DNA of 64,000 nt from Paracoccus salipaludis (GTDB lineage Bacteria; Pseudomonadota; Alphaproteobacteria; Rhodobacterales; Rhodobacteraceae), in assembly GCF_002287065.1 (NCBI RefSeq), contig NZ_NSJZ01000006.1:62001-126000 (forward strand), given 5' to 3'. Below, one piece after another: positions 55,934 to 64,000 of this stretch (position 1 is the first letter of the stretch; the number at the start of each line of letters is the position of its first letter). The position numbers and the translations under genes were made by a program. The notes beneath the pieces were generated by a model, which saw only the letters and a program-made list of their open reading frames with translations, had not been told where the DNA came from and made no database searches.

Positions 55934-56392
55934 TCAGGCGCGGCGGGTGGTCAGGTCGCCGAAGAACTTGCTCACCCGGTCGGCGAACTTGCGGTCCAGC
56001 TGCGCCTTGCCCAGCTTGGCCGTTTGCAGCATCAGCCGGGCGCGCATGTTGCGCGGCTTGACCTCGACCTCGAACATCAGGCGCGACTTGCTGCGGGTCA
56101 GCGCGATCACGGTCATCTCGATGGCGATGTCCAGCGGCTCGGAAAGACCCCGGATCACGATCTTCTCGGGGCGGTCGAACTGGGCCACGTCCAGCCGCAG
56201 TTCCCGCCGCTTGCCGCGCAGGTCGAAGGCGATGTCCCAGGCCATCCCGGCGCCCGGCTCATGCGCAGGGTCCACCCTCCGGACGGCCGCGCCGCGCCGG
56301 ACCAGCATCCGCTCCATCCTGGAAAAGTCGCTGATCGCGTCGAAAAGCTGGTCTGCGGAGAGTCCGGTATCCTGGCGCAGTGAAAACTTCAT
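55934..56392 (-). CDS. SRPBCC family protein
   Basis: A 152-residue START/Bet v1-like (SRPBCC) helix-grip protein. The N-terminal MKFSLRQDTGLSADQLFDAI, the central beta strands (MAWDIAFDLRGKRRELRLDV) and the C-terminal helix (RARLMLQTAKLGKAQLDRKF) match a group common in Rhodobacterales. Members bind hydrophobic ligands; the ligand here is unknown. It converges with prephenate dehydratase, 10 bp apart. Confidence 0.85.
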   Translation of the reverse strand: MKFSLRQDTGLSADQLFDAISDFSRMERMLVRRGAAVRRVDPAHEPGAGMAWDIAFDLRGKRRELRLDVAQFDRPEKIVIRGLSEPLDIAIEMTVIALTRSKSRLMFEVEVKPRNMRARLMLQTAKLGKAQLDRKFADRVSKFFGDLTTRRA

Positions 56393-56527
56393 TGTGCGTC
56401 CATCACGAGCCTTGAAAATCCGGCGCGTCTTATCCGGCGACAGAAGATGTTACAAGGCAACCTACGATTGTCGGGCAAGATTTGCATGGGCTTGCATTGT
56501 GCCGCGCCCTGCCGTATCTGTCCGGTC

Positions 56528-56621
56528 GAGAGGTTGGCGCGGGCAGGCGCCTCGCCAACCCGGTCAGGTCCGGAAGGAAGCAGCCGTAACGAGCCCCGCT
56601 TGGGTCGTTGTCCAGCCTCTC
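56528..56621 (+). ncRNA. ffs: signal recognition particle RNA (4.5S/small SRP RNA)
   Basis: The universally conserved domain IV hairpin GTCAGGTCCGGAAGGAAGC followed by AGCC, with its GGAAG tetraloop-type apex, lies at about 56563-56586. The outer helix pairs GAGAGGTTGG (56528-56537) with CCAGCCTCTC (56612-56621). The size of about 94 nt is right for the small bacterial SRP RNA that binds Ffh. The 3' end is followed by ACCTTTTCCCCTT. The exact 5' end may be up to about 10 nt further upstream. Confidence 0.93.
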
Positions 56622-56917
56622 ACCTTTTCCCCTTGGCACTCTGGCGTGACGTTCACCGGGCTCGGGACCCGTCCGGCATCGTGAAGATGCCGGGCATTGC
56701 AGGTCTGCCCATGGCCTGCCTCAAGCCGCGTCTCGGCGACCGCCGCCTTCCGACCGGCATCGTCCGTGCCGCACGACATCGCGCATCTCGGGATGGGCGC
56801 CCTTCCCCGATCATCACCAGTTCCGAGAACAACCCGCCCTGCCGATCGCGTCCGTGACCGGAAGGATCGGGCGCTTGACGGCCGGGTTCGGCGGAAACCC
56901 CGGACGGTCCGATTGCC

Positions 56918-57835
56918 TCACGTCGCGCCGCCGCTCACCCATCCTGCCAGCAGCCATCCGGCGATGGAGCCGGCGCGCGGCGCCCGCAGGCTCGGGTGCG
57001 TGGCGTCCATGATGCGCGCCAGCTCCTCGCGGTCGACCCACCGCGCGTCCTCCAGTTCGGCAGGGTCCAGAACGATTTCTTCGTTCTCCGCCTCGCCTGT
57101 CATGCCCAGCATCAGCGAGGCGGGAAACGGCCAGGGCTGGCTGATCGCATAGCGCACCGGTCCGACGCGGATGCCGGTTTCCTCCAGCACCTCGCGGCGG
57201 ACAGCGGCCTCGATGGTCTCGCCCGGCTCGATAAAGCCGGCGAGGCAGGAATACATTCCCTCGGGCCAGCCGGGGGATCGGCCGATCAGCGCCCGGTCGC
57301 CGTGCGTGATCAGCATGATGACGACCGGGTCCGTGCGCGGGAAATGCGCGGTGCCGCAGGCCGGGCAGACGCGCTGCCAGCCGGACTGGCGCGGCTGCGA
57401 GGGCTGGCCGCAGGCCGCGCAGAAGCGGTGACTGACGTGCCAGCCGGTCAGCGCGCGGGCGGTGGCGGACAGTTCGGCGTCGATCGGCGACAGCCGCGAC
57501 ATGACACCGCGCAGCTCGACGAAGCGGCCCCCCTCGATGTCGGGATGGACCTGCTCGGTCGGGTCGAAGAACATCTGCGTCTCGGGCAGCGAAGGGGGCG
57601 TCCAGGCGGAAATGTCCCGCGCCGCGACCGCCTGCGTGCCGTCGAAGCCCAGCAGGACCGGCTCGGCCGCGTCCGCCAGCGCCGGGTGACCGGGGGCAAG
57701 CCGCACCAGCCGGTCGCCGTTCAGGCAGACCTTGCCGCGCCAGACCGGCAGCACAAGCGCGTCCTTCTGCCAGTCGTCCCCGCCGCGCCGGTCCGCCGCG
57801 CGGTCCAGGCCTCCGCCCGAAAATGCCAGTTCCAT
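56918..57835 (-). CDS. nudC: NAD(H) pyrophosphatase / NAD-capped RNA hydrolase NudC
   Basis: A 305-residue Nudix hydrolase. The N-terminal NudC domain is followed by a zinc ribbon (FCAACGQPSQPRQSGWQRVC, then PACGTAHFPR), the NudC-specific feature. The Nudix box is GFIEPGETIEAAVRREVLEE followed by TGI, complete with all metal-binding Glu. The SQPWPFPASLMLGM segment that recognises the NAD moiety is also present. It hydrolyses NADH and removes NAD caps from RNA. ATG at 57835 is preferred to the earlier in-frame start at 57847. It is divergent from dnaX. Confidence 0.94.
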   Translation of the reverse strand: MELAFSGGGLDRAADRRGGDDWQKDALVLPVWRGKVCLNGDRLVRLAPGHPALADAAEPVLLGFDGTQAVAARDISAWTPPSLPETQMFFDPTEQVHPDIEGGRFVELRGVMSRLSPIDAELSATARALTGWHVSHRFCAACGQPSQPRQSGWQRVCPACGTAHFPRTDPVVIMLITHGDRALIGRSPGWPEGMYSCLAGFIEPGETIEAAVRREVLEETGIRVGPVRYAISQPWPFPASLMLGMTGEAENEEIVLDPAELEDARWVDREELARIMDATHPSLRAPRAGSIAGWLLAGWVSGGAT

Positions 57836-57889
57836 CCCTGCCCCCATCCTGCGGCGCCACCCTGCCGCCGCGGGCCGGCAAAGCCAACA

Positions 57890-57912
57890 ACTTCTGTCCC
57901 CGAAATATCCCC
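57890..57912. repeat. GATATTT repeat, reduced inverted copy 3
   Basis: Read on the minus strand this contains CGGGGATATTTCGGGGAC and then AGAAG, matching the GGGATATTT...AGAAG core of the copies at 20124-20190 and 63950-63996. It sits in the nudC/dnaX divergent intergenic region. The flanking GC hairpin is missing. Confidence 0.45.
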
Positions 57913-58005
57913 GCTGGAGGCGCGCCCGCCACAGGTCGGGCGTTCTCGCAACCGTTGCCCTTGCCCGCCCCGCCGCCTACATTCCCCCGGTCAGACGAGG
58001 ACCGA

Positions 58006-59784
58006 ATGCCCGACACCCCCGCCTATCAGGTGCTTGCCCGGAAATACCGGCCGGAAACCTTTGCCGATCTGGTCGGCCAGGACGCCATGGTTCGCACGCT
58101 GCAGAACGCCTTTGCGGCGGACCGCATCGCGCAGGCCTTCATCATGACGGGCATCCGGGGGACAGGGAAGACGACCACGGCGCGGATCATCGCCAAGGGC
58201 ATGAACTGCATCGGCCCCGACGGCACCGGCGGGCCCACGACCAACCCCTGCGGCGTCTGCGAACATTGCGTGGCCATCGCCGAGGGCCGCCACGTGGACG
58301 TGCTCGAGATGGACGCCGCGTCCAGAACCGGCGTGAACGACATCCGAGAGATCATTGAATCCGTTCATTATCGGGCGGCCTCGGCGCGCTACAAGATCTA
58401 CATCATCGACGAGGTGCACATGCTTAGCACCTCGGCCTTCAACGCGCTGCTGAAGACGCTGGAAGAGCCTCCGCCGCACGTGAAGTTCATCTTCGCGACG
58501 ACTGAAATCAGGAAGGTTCCCGTCACGGTTCTGTCGCGCTGCCAGCGCTTCGACCTGCGGCGGATCGAGCCCGAGGTGATGATCGCCCTGCTGCGCAAGA
58601 TCGCGGCGGCCGAGGGCGCAGAGATCTCCGACGACGCGCTGGCGCTGATCACGCGGGCGGCGGAAGGCTCGGCCCGCGACGCGACCTCGCTGCTGGATCA
58701 GGCGATCAGCCACGGCGCGGGGGAAACCACCGCGCCGCAGGTCCGCGCGATGCTGGGGCTGGCGGACCGAGGCCGGGTGCTCGACCTTTTCGACATGATC
58801 CTGCGCGGCGCGGCGGCCGAGGCGCTGGCCGAACTGCAGTCGCAATATGCCGAGGGTGCGGACCCGCTGGCGGTCCTGCGCGACCTCGCCGAGATCACCC
58901 ACTGGGTCAGCCTCGTGAAGATCACGCCCGACGCGGCGGATGATCCCACCATCGGCCCCGACGAACGCACCCGTGGCCGAGAGATGGCCGAACGCATCCC
59001 CATGCGCGCCCTGACCCGCCTGTGGCAGATGCTGCTGAAGGGGCTGGAGGAGGTCTCGGCCGCGCCGAACGCCATGATGGCGGCGGAAATGGCGATCATC
59101 CGCCTGACCCATGTGGCCGACCTGCCCGACCCCGAGGCGCTGATCCGCCGCGTTCAGGCGGGACAGGCCGCGGGCGAGCTTTCGCGCCCCGCCATGCAGG
59201 CGCAGCGCGCCCCGACCCATGCCGCGCCCAGCCACCAGATGTCCGCGCCGCCTGCCGCCCGCATGGCCGCGGGCGGCGCCATCGCCCTTGCCCCCGAGCC
59301 TCAGATCGCGGCGGACGCCCTGGCGTCCTATCCCGATTTCACCTCGGTCGTGGATCTCGTCCGGCGGATGCGCGACATGATCCTGCTGACGCAGGTGGAA
59401 GACCACATCCGCCTCGTTCGCTATGCCCCCGGCCGGATCGAGTTCCAGCCGACGCCTGAGGCCCCGCGCGACCTCGCCCAGCGCCTGGGCGAGCGCCTGC
59501 GCGGCTGGACCGGCGGCGCGCGCTGGGCCGTGTCGGTCGTGGACCAGGGCGGCGGTCCCACGATCAGCGAACAGAAGGCTGCGGTCCGTGCCGCTGCCGA
59601 GGCCGAGGCGATGAAGAACCCCGTGATCGCCGCGATCTTCGCCGCGGCTCCGGGCGCGCGCTTCAAGGCGATCCGCGACGAGACCCCGCCGCCGGCGGAT
59701 GACGAGGCGGAAGACCTGCACGGCACCTCGCAGGGGGCGGTCGCGGCAGTCGAGGAATGGGATCCCTTCGAGGACGAGGAGTAA
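58006..59784 (+). CDS. dnaX: DNA polymerase III subunit gamma/tau
   Basis: A 592-residue clamp-loader ATPase. Walker A is TGIRGTGKTTTARIIAKG, the zinc site is NPCGVCEHC with an upstream Cys in MNCIG, Walker B is YIIDEVHMLS and sensor 1 is FIFATTEIRKVPVTVLSRCQ. Domain III follows, then a Pro/Ala-rich linker (about 395-440), and a C-terminal tau-like domain (about 440-592) that contacts the polymerase and helicase. No A-rich slippery sequence for a programmed frameshift is evident. GAGGA precedes the ATG at 58006; the open frame upstream is non-coding. First gene of the dnaX-ybaB-recR operon. Confidence 0.96.
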   Translation: MPDTPAYQVLARKYRPETFADLVGQDAMVRTLQNAFAADRIAQAFIMTGIRGTGKTTTARIIAKGMNCIGPDGTGGPTTNPCGVCEHCVAIAEGRHVDVLEMDAASRTGVNDIREIIESVHYRAASARYKIYIIDEVHMLSTSAFNALLKTLEEPPPHVKFIFATTEIRKVPVTVLSRCQRFDLRRIEPEVMIALLRKIAAAEGAEISDDALALITRAAEGSARDATSLLDQAISHGAGETTAPQVRAMLGLADRGRVLDLFDMILRGAAAEALAELQSQYAEGADPLAVLRDLAEITHWVSLVKITPDAADDPTIGPDERTRGREMAERIPMRALTRLWQMLLKGLEEVSAAPNAMMAAEMAIIRLTHVADLPDPEALIRRVQAGQAAGELSRPAMQAQRAPTHAAPSHQMSAPPAARMAAGGAIALAPEPQIAADALASYPDFTSVVDLVRRMRDMILLTQVEDHIRLVRYAPGRIEFQPTPEAPRDLAQRLGERLRGWTGGARWAVSVVDQGGGPTISEQKAAVRAAAEAEAMKNPVIAAIFAAAPGARFKAIRDETPPPADDEAEDLHGTSQGAVAAVEEWDPFEDEE

Positions 59785-59788
59785 GACG

Positions 59789-60133
59789 ATGAAGAACCCC
59801 TTCGGCGGGATCGGCGACCTGGGCAAGATGATGGCCGCCGCCCGCGACATGCAGGGCAAGGTCGAGGAGTTCCAGAAGACGCTGGAAACCATGACCGTGA
59901 CCGGTGAGGCCGGCGCCGGGCTGGTCCGCGCGACCGCCAATGCCAAGGGCGAGTTGAAGGGACTGGAAATCGACCCCTCGATCTTCGTGCCGTCCGAAAA
60001 GCAGGTGGTCGAGGACCTGATCCTTGCCGCGATCAAGGACGCGCAGGAAAAGGCCGTGGCGCGGGCGCAGTCCGAGGGTCAGCGGCTGGCCGGGGACATG
60101 GGCCTGCCGCCGGGCATGAAGCTGCCGTTCTGA
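59789..60133 (+). CDS. ybaB: YbaB/EbfC nucleoid-associated protein
   Basis: A 114-residue YbaB/EbfC family DNA-binding protein, normal length. It opens [20 protein letters not shown] and has the conserved core [20 protein letters not shown], ending [17 protein letters not shown]. It forms tweezer-like dimers on DNA. The gene lies 4 bp after dnaX and 1 bp before recR, the standard order in bacteria. Confidence 0.96.
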   Translation: MKNPFGGIGDLGKMMAAARDMQGKVEEFQKTLETMTVTGEAGAGLVRATANAKGELKGLEIDPSIFVPSEKQVVEDLILAAIKDAQEKAVARAQSEGQRLAGDMGLPPGMKLPF

Positions 60134-60134
60134 C

Positions 60135-60734
60135 GTGACCGAGGGCAGCGACGACATCCAGGCGCTGATCGCCCAGATCGCGCGGCTGCCGGGGCTTGGT
60201 CCCCGGTCCGCGCGCCGCGTCGTGCTGGCGCTGATCCGGCGGCGCACAGGCCAGATGGCGCAACTGGCGCAGCTGATGGCGACCGTCGCGGAACATTCCC
60301 GCGAATGCATCCGCTGCGGCAACATCGGCGAATCCGACCTTTGCCCCATCTGCGCCGATCCCAGGCGCGCGAACGGAGAGCTGTGCGTGGTCGAGGATGT
60401 GGCCGACCTGTGGGCGCTGGAACGCGGCCGTGCCTTCCGTGGGCGCTATCACGTCCTCGGCGGCACGCTGTCGGCGCTGGACGAAGTGGGGCCGGACCAG
60501 CTCGGCATCCCCCGCCTCATCGGGCGGGTGGCCGAGGAAGGCATCTCCGAGGTGATCCTGGCGCTGAACGCCACTGTCGAGGGCCAGACGACCGCCCATT
60601 ACATCGCCGAGGCGCTGGAAGGCACAGGCGTCACCGTCACGGGCCTTGCCCAGGGCGTGCCCATCGGGGGCGAACTCGACTATCTGGACGACGGCACCAT
60701 CAGCGCGGCGCTGCGCGCGCGTCGGCGGCTGTGA
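60135..60734 (+). CDS. recR: recombination mediator protein RecR
   Basis: A 199-residue RecR. The helix-hairpin-helix is [20 protein letters not shown], the C4 zinc finger is [20 protein letters not shown], the Toprim domain begins [16 protein letters not shown], and the Walker-like C-terminus is [15 protein letters not shown]. It acts with RecF/RecO to load RecA on gapped DNA. The start is GTG at 60135, one base after the ybaB stop. Confidence 0.97.
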   Translation: MTEGSDDIQALIAQIARLPGLGPRSARRVVLALIRRRTGQMAQLAQLMATVAEHSRECIRCGNIGESDLCPICADPRRANGELCVVEDVADLWALERGRAFRGRYHVLGGTLSALDEVGPDQLGIPRLIGRVAEEGISEVILALNATVEGQTTAHYIAEALEGTGVTVTGLAQGVPIGGELDYLDDGTISAALRARRRL

Positions 60735-60759
60735 CGCCGGGCTGCGGACATAGACCGGC

Positions 60760-61242
60760 GTGACCGCGCCCTTCACCAGCCCGCCGCTGGAGGTCCGTGC
60801 GGAGTGGACCGACTACAACGGCCACCTGAACATGGCCTATTACGGCGTGCTGTTCGACAATGCGCTGGATGTCGCGCTTGCGCCCCTGGGGCTGGGCCCG
60901 GAGGTCGCAAGGAAAACCGGCGCCTCCGTCTTCACCGCGCAGGCGCAGGTCCATTACCTGCGCGAACTTCATGCGGGCGACCGGGTGATCGTGGAAACGC
61001 GCCTGATCGGGCATGACGCGAAGCGGCTGCACTACGTCCAGACCATGCGCCGCGTCGGCGCGGACGAACCCGCCGCCATCAGCGAGAACCTGATCCTGCA
61101 TGTCGATCTGAACAGCCGCCGCGTCGCGCCCTTCGCGCCCGAGGTGCTGGCGCGGATCGCCGATGCGGTCGCGGCCCATGCGCACCTGCCGCTCCCCCAG
61201 CAGGTCGGCCGCCGAGTCGGCCTGCGGCGTGACCGGACATGA
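60760..61242 (+). CDS. hot-dog fold thioesterase
   Basis: A 160-residue acyl-CoA thioesterase of the 4-hydroxybenzoyl-CoA/carnitine-CoA type. The active-site motif is VRAEWTDYNGHLNMAYYGVL, where Asp18 is the catalytic carboxylate in the D-Y-N-G-H-L-N block. VHYLRELHAGDRVIVETRLI follows. The start is GTG at 60760, 25 bp after recR, so it may be read through from that operon. Substrate unknown. Confidence 0.88.
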   Translation: MTAPFTSPPLEVRAEWTDYNGHLNMAYYGVLFDNALDVALAPLGLGPEVARKTGASVFTAQAQVHYLRELHAGDRVIVETRLIGHDAKRLHYVQTMRRVGADEPAAISENLILHVDLNSRRVAPFAPEVLARIADAVAAHAHLPLPQQVGRRVGLRRDRT

Positions 61243-61275
61243 AAAAGGGGCGCGCGGGTGTCCCCGCGGCGCCCC
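61242..61275 (-). terminator. terminator between thioesterase and hsp20
   Basis: A long GC stem (GGGGCGC...GCGGG against CCCCGC-GGCGCCCC, about 61247-61275) is followed on the minus strand by TTTTT (61246-61242). It lies just past the hsp20 stop and overlaps the end of the convergent thioesterase gene, so it works as an intrinsic terminator at least for hsp20. Confidence 0.8.
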
Positions 61276-61296
61276 CGATGCCGTGGCCTGACGGGA

Positions 61297-61770
61297 TCAG
61301 GCGTCCAGCTTCTTGACCTCTTCGGCTTCCAGCGTCTGGGCCGCCGATTTCGAGATCTCGATCTTGCGCGGCTTCAGCGCCTCGGGCACCTCGCGCACCA
61401 GTTCGATGTGCAGCATGCCGTCGACGTGGCTTGCGCCCGTCACGCGGACATGGTCGGCCAGCGCGAACTTGCGTTCAAAGGCGCGGGTCGCGATGCCGCG
61501 GTGCAGGAAGGTCCGGCCCTGGTCTTCCTCGACCTTGCGGGCCGAGACGATCACGGCGCCATCCTTCATCTCGACCGACAGGTCGTCCGCGGTAAAGCCC
61601 GCGACGGCGATCGAGATGCGATAAGCGTTTTCGCCGGTCTTTTCGATGTTGTAGGGCGGGTAGGTCGGCGTCGCGATGTCCGACGCAAGCGCGCGGTCCA
61701 TCAGGTCGGCGATACGGTCGAAGCCGATCGACGCACGGTAAAGCGGAGTCAGGTCCATAGTGCTACGCAT
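61297..61770 (-). CDS. small heat-shock protein, Hsp20/IbpA type
   Basis: A 157-residue class A small heat-shock protein. The N-terminus LTPLYRASIGFDRIADLMDR is the IbpA/HspH start. The alpha-crystallin domain (about 33-125) reads YPPYNIEKTGENAYRISIAV, then AGFTADDLSVEM, with the GIATRAFERKFALADHV loop. The C-terminal KPRKIEIS replaces the usual IxI motif with IEI. It holds unfolded proteins for refolding. ATG at 61770 is chosen for the AAGGA 8 nt upstream; 61758 is the alternative. Confidence 0.93.
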   Translation of the reverse strand: MRSTMDLTPLYRASIGFDRIADLMDRALASDIATPTYPPYNIEKTGENAYRISIAVAGFTADDLSVEMKDGAVIVSARKVEEDQGRTFLHRGIATRAFERKFALADHVRVTGASHVDGMLHIELVREVPEALKPRKIEISKSAAQTLEAEEVKKLDA

Positions 61771-61899
61771 GGATCGCATCCTTTTCAGCGATGTGAACAG
61801 TGCTGCCCCCCGGAGTCCGGGCAGGCGGTCCGCCGGCGCCATCTGGCCCTCCGGCTGAGATGAATCTGGGAAGCGCCCCCCTGCCTGTCAAGGGGTGGG

Positions 61900-62349
61900 T
61901 CAGGTCGAGGGCACGCCCTGGGGGGCCCAGATCGCCGGGTCCGCAAGCTCGATCGAATTGCCCGCGGGGTCGCGGAAGTAAAGCGAGCGGCGGCCATTGG
62001 GCCACAGGAAGTCGGCCTCGATCCCGATCCCGTGGTTTTCCAGATGCGCGCGCCAGCGGTCCAGCGCCTCGGGCGCGACGGCAAGGCAGGCGTGACCCGG
62101 GCCGCGTGCGCCATGCGGGGGCACGGGCTGGTCGGCGCCGGGCTTCGGCGGCACTGCCGTCGCCTCGGGGTTGAAGACCAGCAGCACCTGCGGGCGCGGC
62201 TGGTCACTGGTGCGGAAGAAGACGTGGCGCCCGGGGACGCTGACGATCTCCTCCAGCCCCATGATGTCGGTCCAGAACATCCGCGCCGCGTCGAGGTCAT
62301 CGGCATAAAGCGCGGTTTCCAGCGTCCCCAGTAGCGGCGGGATGGTCAT
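61900..62349 (-). CDS. VOC (glyoxalase/bleomycin resistance) family protein
   Basis: A 149-residue vicinal-oxygen-chelate protein with two beta-alpha-beta-beta-beta repeats. The metal-site candidates are LETALYADDLDAARMFWTD (first strand, with Glu in place of the usual His), GPGHACLAV (His) and LYFRDPAGNSIELAD (Glu). The start at 62349 overlaps the glcF stop (ATGA). Being the third gene of the glycolate operon suggests a role with alpha-hydroxy/alpha-keto acids, but specificity is unknown. Confidence 0.9.
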   Translation of the reverse strand: MTIPPLLGTLETALYADDLDAARMFWTDIMGLEEIVSVPGRHVFFRTSDQPRPQVLLVFNPEATAVPPKPGADQPVPPHGARGPGHACLAVAPEALDRWRAHLENHGIGIEADFLWPNGRRSLYFRDPAGNSIELADPAIWAPQGVPST

Positions 62350-63650
62350 GCGGCGTGCTCCAGTTCCGTCAGCGCGGCGGGGCGGGGGCCGCCGGTCGCC
62401 CAGTCCAGCAGCTCGACCGTGTGGACGATGGGGACGGTGGTGCCCTGCCCGATCTGCATCATGCAGCCGATGTTGCCGGCGGCGATGACCTGCGGGCCGG
62501 TCGCCTCGATCGTGCGGACCTTGCGGTCGCGCAGGGCGGCGGACATCTCCGGCTGAAGCAGGTTGTAGGTTCCCGCCGAGCCGCAGCAGAGATGCGGGTC
62601 CGCCGGGGTCACGACCGTCGCCCCCGCCTGCCCCAGCAGCGCCTTGGGCGCCGCCACGATCCGCTGGCCGTGCTGCAGCGAGCAGGCCGCGTGATAGGCC
62701 ACGCGCAGGTCCAGCGGCTGCGTGACGGGCGGCAGGCCGTGGCTGTCGAGGAACTCGGTCACGTCGCGGGCGAGGCTCGCCACGCGCTCGGCTCCCGCCC
62801 GGTCGGGGTCCTGGGCGAACAGGTGGCCATAGTCCTTGACCACCGTCCCGCAGCCCGAGGTGTTGACGATGATCGCGTCCAGGGGCGCCTCGGCATCGGC
62901 GGCGAGGAAGGCGCGGATCGTCGAACGGGCGGTCTCGCGTGCCTGGTCGTCGCGGCCCATGTGGTGGGTCAGCGCGCCGCAGCAGCCGAGGTTCGGCGGG
63001 ATCACCACCTCGCAGCCCGCGCGGCGCAGCAGGCGGATGGTCGACTCGTTGATGTCGGCGTTCAGCGCCTTCTGCGCGCAGCCGGTCAGGATGGCAACGC
63101 GGGCGCGCTTGGGACCGATGGGCGCATAGGTCGCGCCCCGATCGTCCGCCGCGGGGCCGACGATGCGCGGCGGTGCCATCTCGACCATCGCGCGCAGGCG
63201 GCGGTCGGGCATCAGGCGGGCGAAGGGACGCGCCAGCTTCGCACCGACCAGCGCCATGCGGAAGCGACCGGGATGCGGCAGCACCCAGGCCAGCAGCGAG
63301 CGCAGCGCCCGGTCGCGCCACGGGCGGCGGTAGGTTTTCTCGATATGGACCCGCGCATGGTCGATCAGGTGCATGTAGTCCACGCCCGAGGGGCAGGTCG
63401 TCATGCAGGCCAGGCAGGACAGGCAGCGGTCGAGGTGCAGCGTCGTCTTCTCATCCGCCGGACGGCCGGATTCCAGCATGTCCTTGATGAGGTAGATGCG
63501 CCCGCGCGGGCTGTCGAGTTCGTCGCCGAGCACCTGATAGGTCGGGCAGGTCGCCGTGCAGAAGCCGCAATGGACGCAGGTCCGCAGGATCTTGTTGGCG
63601 GTGGCGATCCCGGGATCGGCCAGTTGTTCAGGGGAAAAGTTCGTCTGCAT
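62346..63650 (-). CDS. glcF: glycolate oxidase iron-sulfur subunit GlcF
   Basis: A 434-residue protein. Two [4Fe-4S] motifs, CVHCGFCTATCPTY (about residues 27-38) and CLSCLACMTTCPSGVDYMHL (about 78-90), are followed by two CCG domains (NLGCCGALTHHMG; LCCGSAGTYNLLQP). It passes electrons from the GlcDE flavoprotein in glycolate oxidation to glyoxylate. The ATG at 63650 is one base from the glcE stop. GlcD would lie to the right of the window. Confidence 0.96.
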   Translation of the reverse strand: MQTNFSPEQLADPGIATANKILRTCVHCGFCTATCPTYQVLGDELDSPRGRIYLIKDMLESGRPADEKTTLHLDRCLSCLACMTTCPSGVDYMHLIDHARVHIEKTYRRPWRDRALRSLLAWVLPHPGRFRMALVGAKLARPFARLMPDRRLRAMVEMAPPRIVGPAADDRGATYAPIGPKRARVAILTGCAQKALNADINESTIRLLRRAGCEVVIPPNLGCCGALTHHMGRDDQARETARSTIRAFLAADAEAPLDAIIVNTSGCGTVVKDYGHLFAQDPDRAGAERVASLARDVTEFLDSHGLPPVTQPLDLRVAYHAACSLQHGQRIVAAPKALLGQAGATVVTPADPHLCCGSAGTYNLLQPEMSAALRDRKVRTIEATGPQVIAAGNIGCMMQIGQGTTVPIVHTVELLDWATGGPRPAALTELEHAA

Positions 63651-63651
63651 C

Positions 63652-64000
63652 TCAGGCCACCGTCAGTTCGGGTGCGGCGAAGATCCCGCGCGGGTCGAAG
63701 CGTTCGCGAAGGCCGTCTTCCAGCCGCCGGGTGACGGGATCGGACGGCGGCAGCGGGCCGCGGTGCGCGCCTTGCAGGCAGAGGGCGCGGGCTCCGGACG
63801 GAAGCGCGGGACGTGCGTCCGATGGAAGGGAGAGGAGGATCAGCGATGCGCCCCAGTCGAGGGCGAGCGGCGCCGCTTCGGGGTTCATGGTCAGGATCGT
63901 GGCGGCCTGCGAAGGGCGGCAGGCGACGCGCCAGACGGCGCCGCCGGGCCGGGGCGCTGCCCCGGACCCCGGGATATTTTGGCGAAGAAGAAGCCACGGG
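63652..64000 (-). CDS. glcE: glycolate oxidase subunit GlcE, C-terminal part
   Basis: The minus-strand frame is open to the right edge, so the gene is partial. The recognisable GlcE C-terminus includes GGAVWRVACRPSQAATILTM, an ALDWGASLILLSL core strand, and the last part LEDGLRERFDPRGIFAAPEL (the FAD-protein ending). It is the FAD-containing partner of GlcD. Its upstream portion in the window (about 63950-64000) is made of the GATATTT repeat sequence read in frame (RQNIPGSGAAPRP), which replaces or extends the linker that usually precedes the W-R-V strand. Confidence 0.88.
   Translation of the reverse strand, partial: PWLLLRQNIPGSGAAPRPGGAVWRVACRPSQAATILTMNPEAAPLALDWGASLILLSLPSDARPALPSGARALCLQGAHRGPLPPSDPVTRRLEDGLRERFDPRGIFAAPELTVA
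63950..63996. repeat. GATATTT palindromic interspersed repeat, copy 2, inside glcE
   Basis: GGGGCGCTGCCCC is followed by CCCCGGGATATTTT and, after a few bases, GCGAAGAAGAAGCC. The blocks and their order match 20124-20190. Unlike that copy, this one lies within the glcE reading frame, which stays open across it on the minus strand up to the window edge. Confidence 0.6.

Noticed and set aside
58006..59784. A programmed frameshift in dnaX giving a short gamma form.
   Set aside because: No A-rich slippery heptamer is visible in the linker region; only the long tau-type product is supported.

Overview
The window looks like chromosome of a high-GC alphaproteobacterium of the Paracoccus/Rhodobacteraceae type. 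The reasons are the very high GC in all core genes, a class I lysyl-tRNA synthetase, a membrane-anchored CycM-type cytochrome c, the acs-yjcH-actP-DUF294-kinase-exonuclease gene train, and a GATATTT-containing palindromic repeat in intergenic sequence. No species can be named from sequence alone. Most of the window is ordinary housekeeping and metabolic DNA. There is one small integrated mobile element and two zones of gene decay.

Layout. 1-6274: the end of a class III aminotransferase, two abutting remnants (a histone-deacetylase-family gene and an M20 carbamoylase/amidohydrolase), then a LysR regulator divergent from glutaryl-CoA dehydrogenase and a CaiB-type CoA-transferase, and a solitary TctC/Bug binding protein. 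6726-14299: an integrative element of about 7.6 kb in the 3' end of tRNA-Ser(GCT), bounded by a 14-bp direct repeat. It carries a P4-type integrase, a lower-GC cargo ORF, an AlpA-like activator, a winged-helix protein, a Toprim primase, a DUF3987/YfjI-type protein, an ORF holding a 3+3 array of 9-bp iterons, two small metal-finger/HTH proteins, and about 1 kb without convincing genes. No capsid, portal or terminase gene is seen, so it resembles a replicating satellite rather than a prophage. 14376-18055: gene-poor DNA and a decayed DUF1254 locus.

18056-22029: ychF, trpA, a GNAT acetyltransferase, a djlA-like co-chaperone and a small secreted protein. 22026-30873 (minus strand): an acetate-use cluster of acs, yjcH, actP, a CBS-DUF294 protein, a sensorless histidine kinase, a single-domain response regulator and a membrane pseudokinase fused to a DnaQ-type exonuclease. 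The last six genes overlap by 4 bp each, and a candidate RamB/PccR-like operator lies upstream of acs. 31063-37643: a HugZ-like protein, a large cytoplasmic-start beta-helix (pectate-lyase-3) protein, lysK, a TerB protein and dacB. 37655-45098: a translationally coupled MoxR/DUF58/BatA/DUF4159/vWA-GATase operon with a divergent DUF1285 gene. 45099-54831: a Hyi-like isomerase, an AEC transporter, a GT4 glycosyltransferase, the yejABEF peptide importer and cycM.

55015-64000: prephenate dehydratase, an SRPBCC protein, the SRP RNA (ffs), nudC, the dnaX-ybaB-recR replication/repair operon with a thioesterase, a small heat-shock protein, and the end of a glycolate oxidase operon (glcE partial, glcF, a VOC protein). 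Many adjacent genes on a strand overlap by ATGA/GTGA, so most of these blocks are probably single transcripts.
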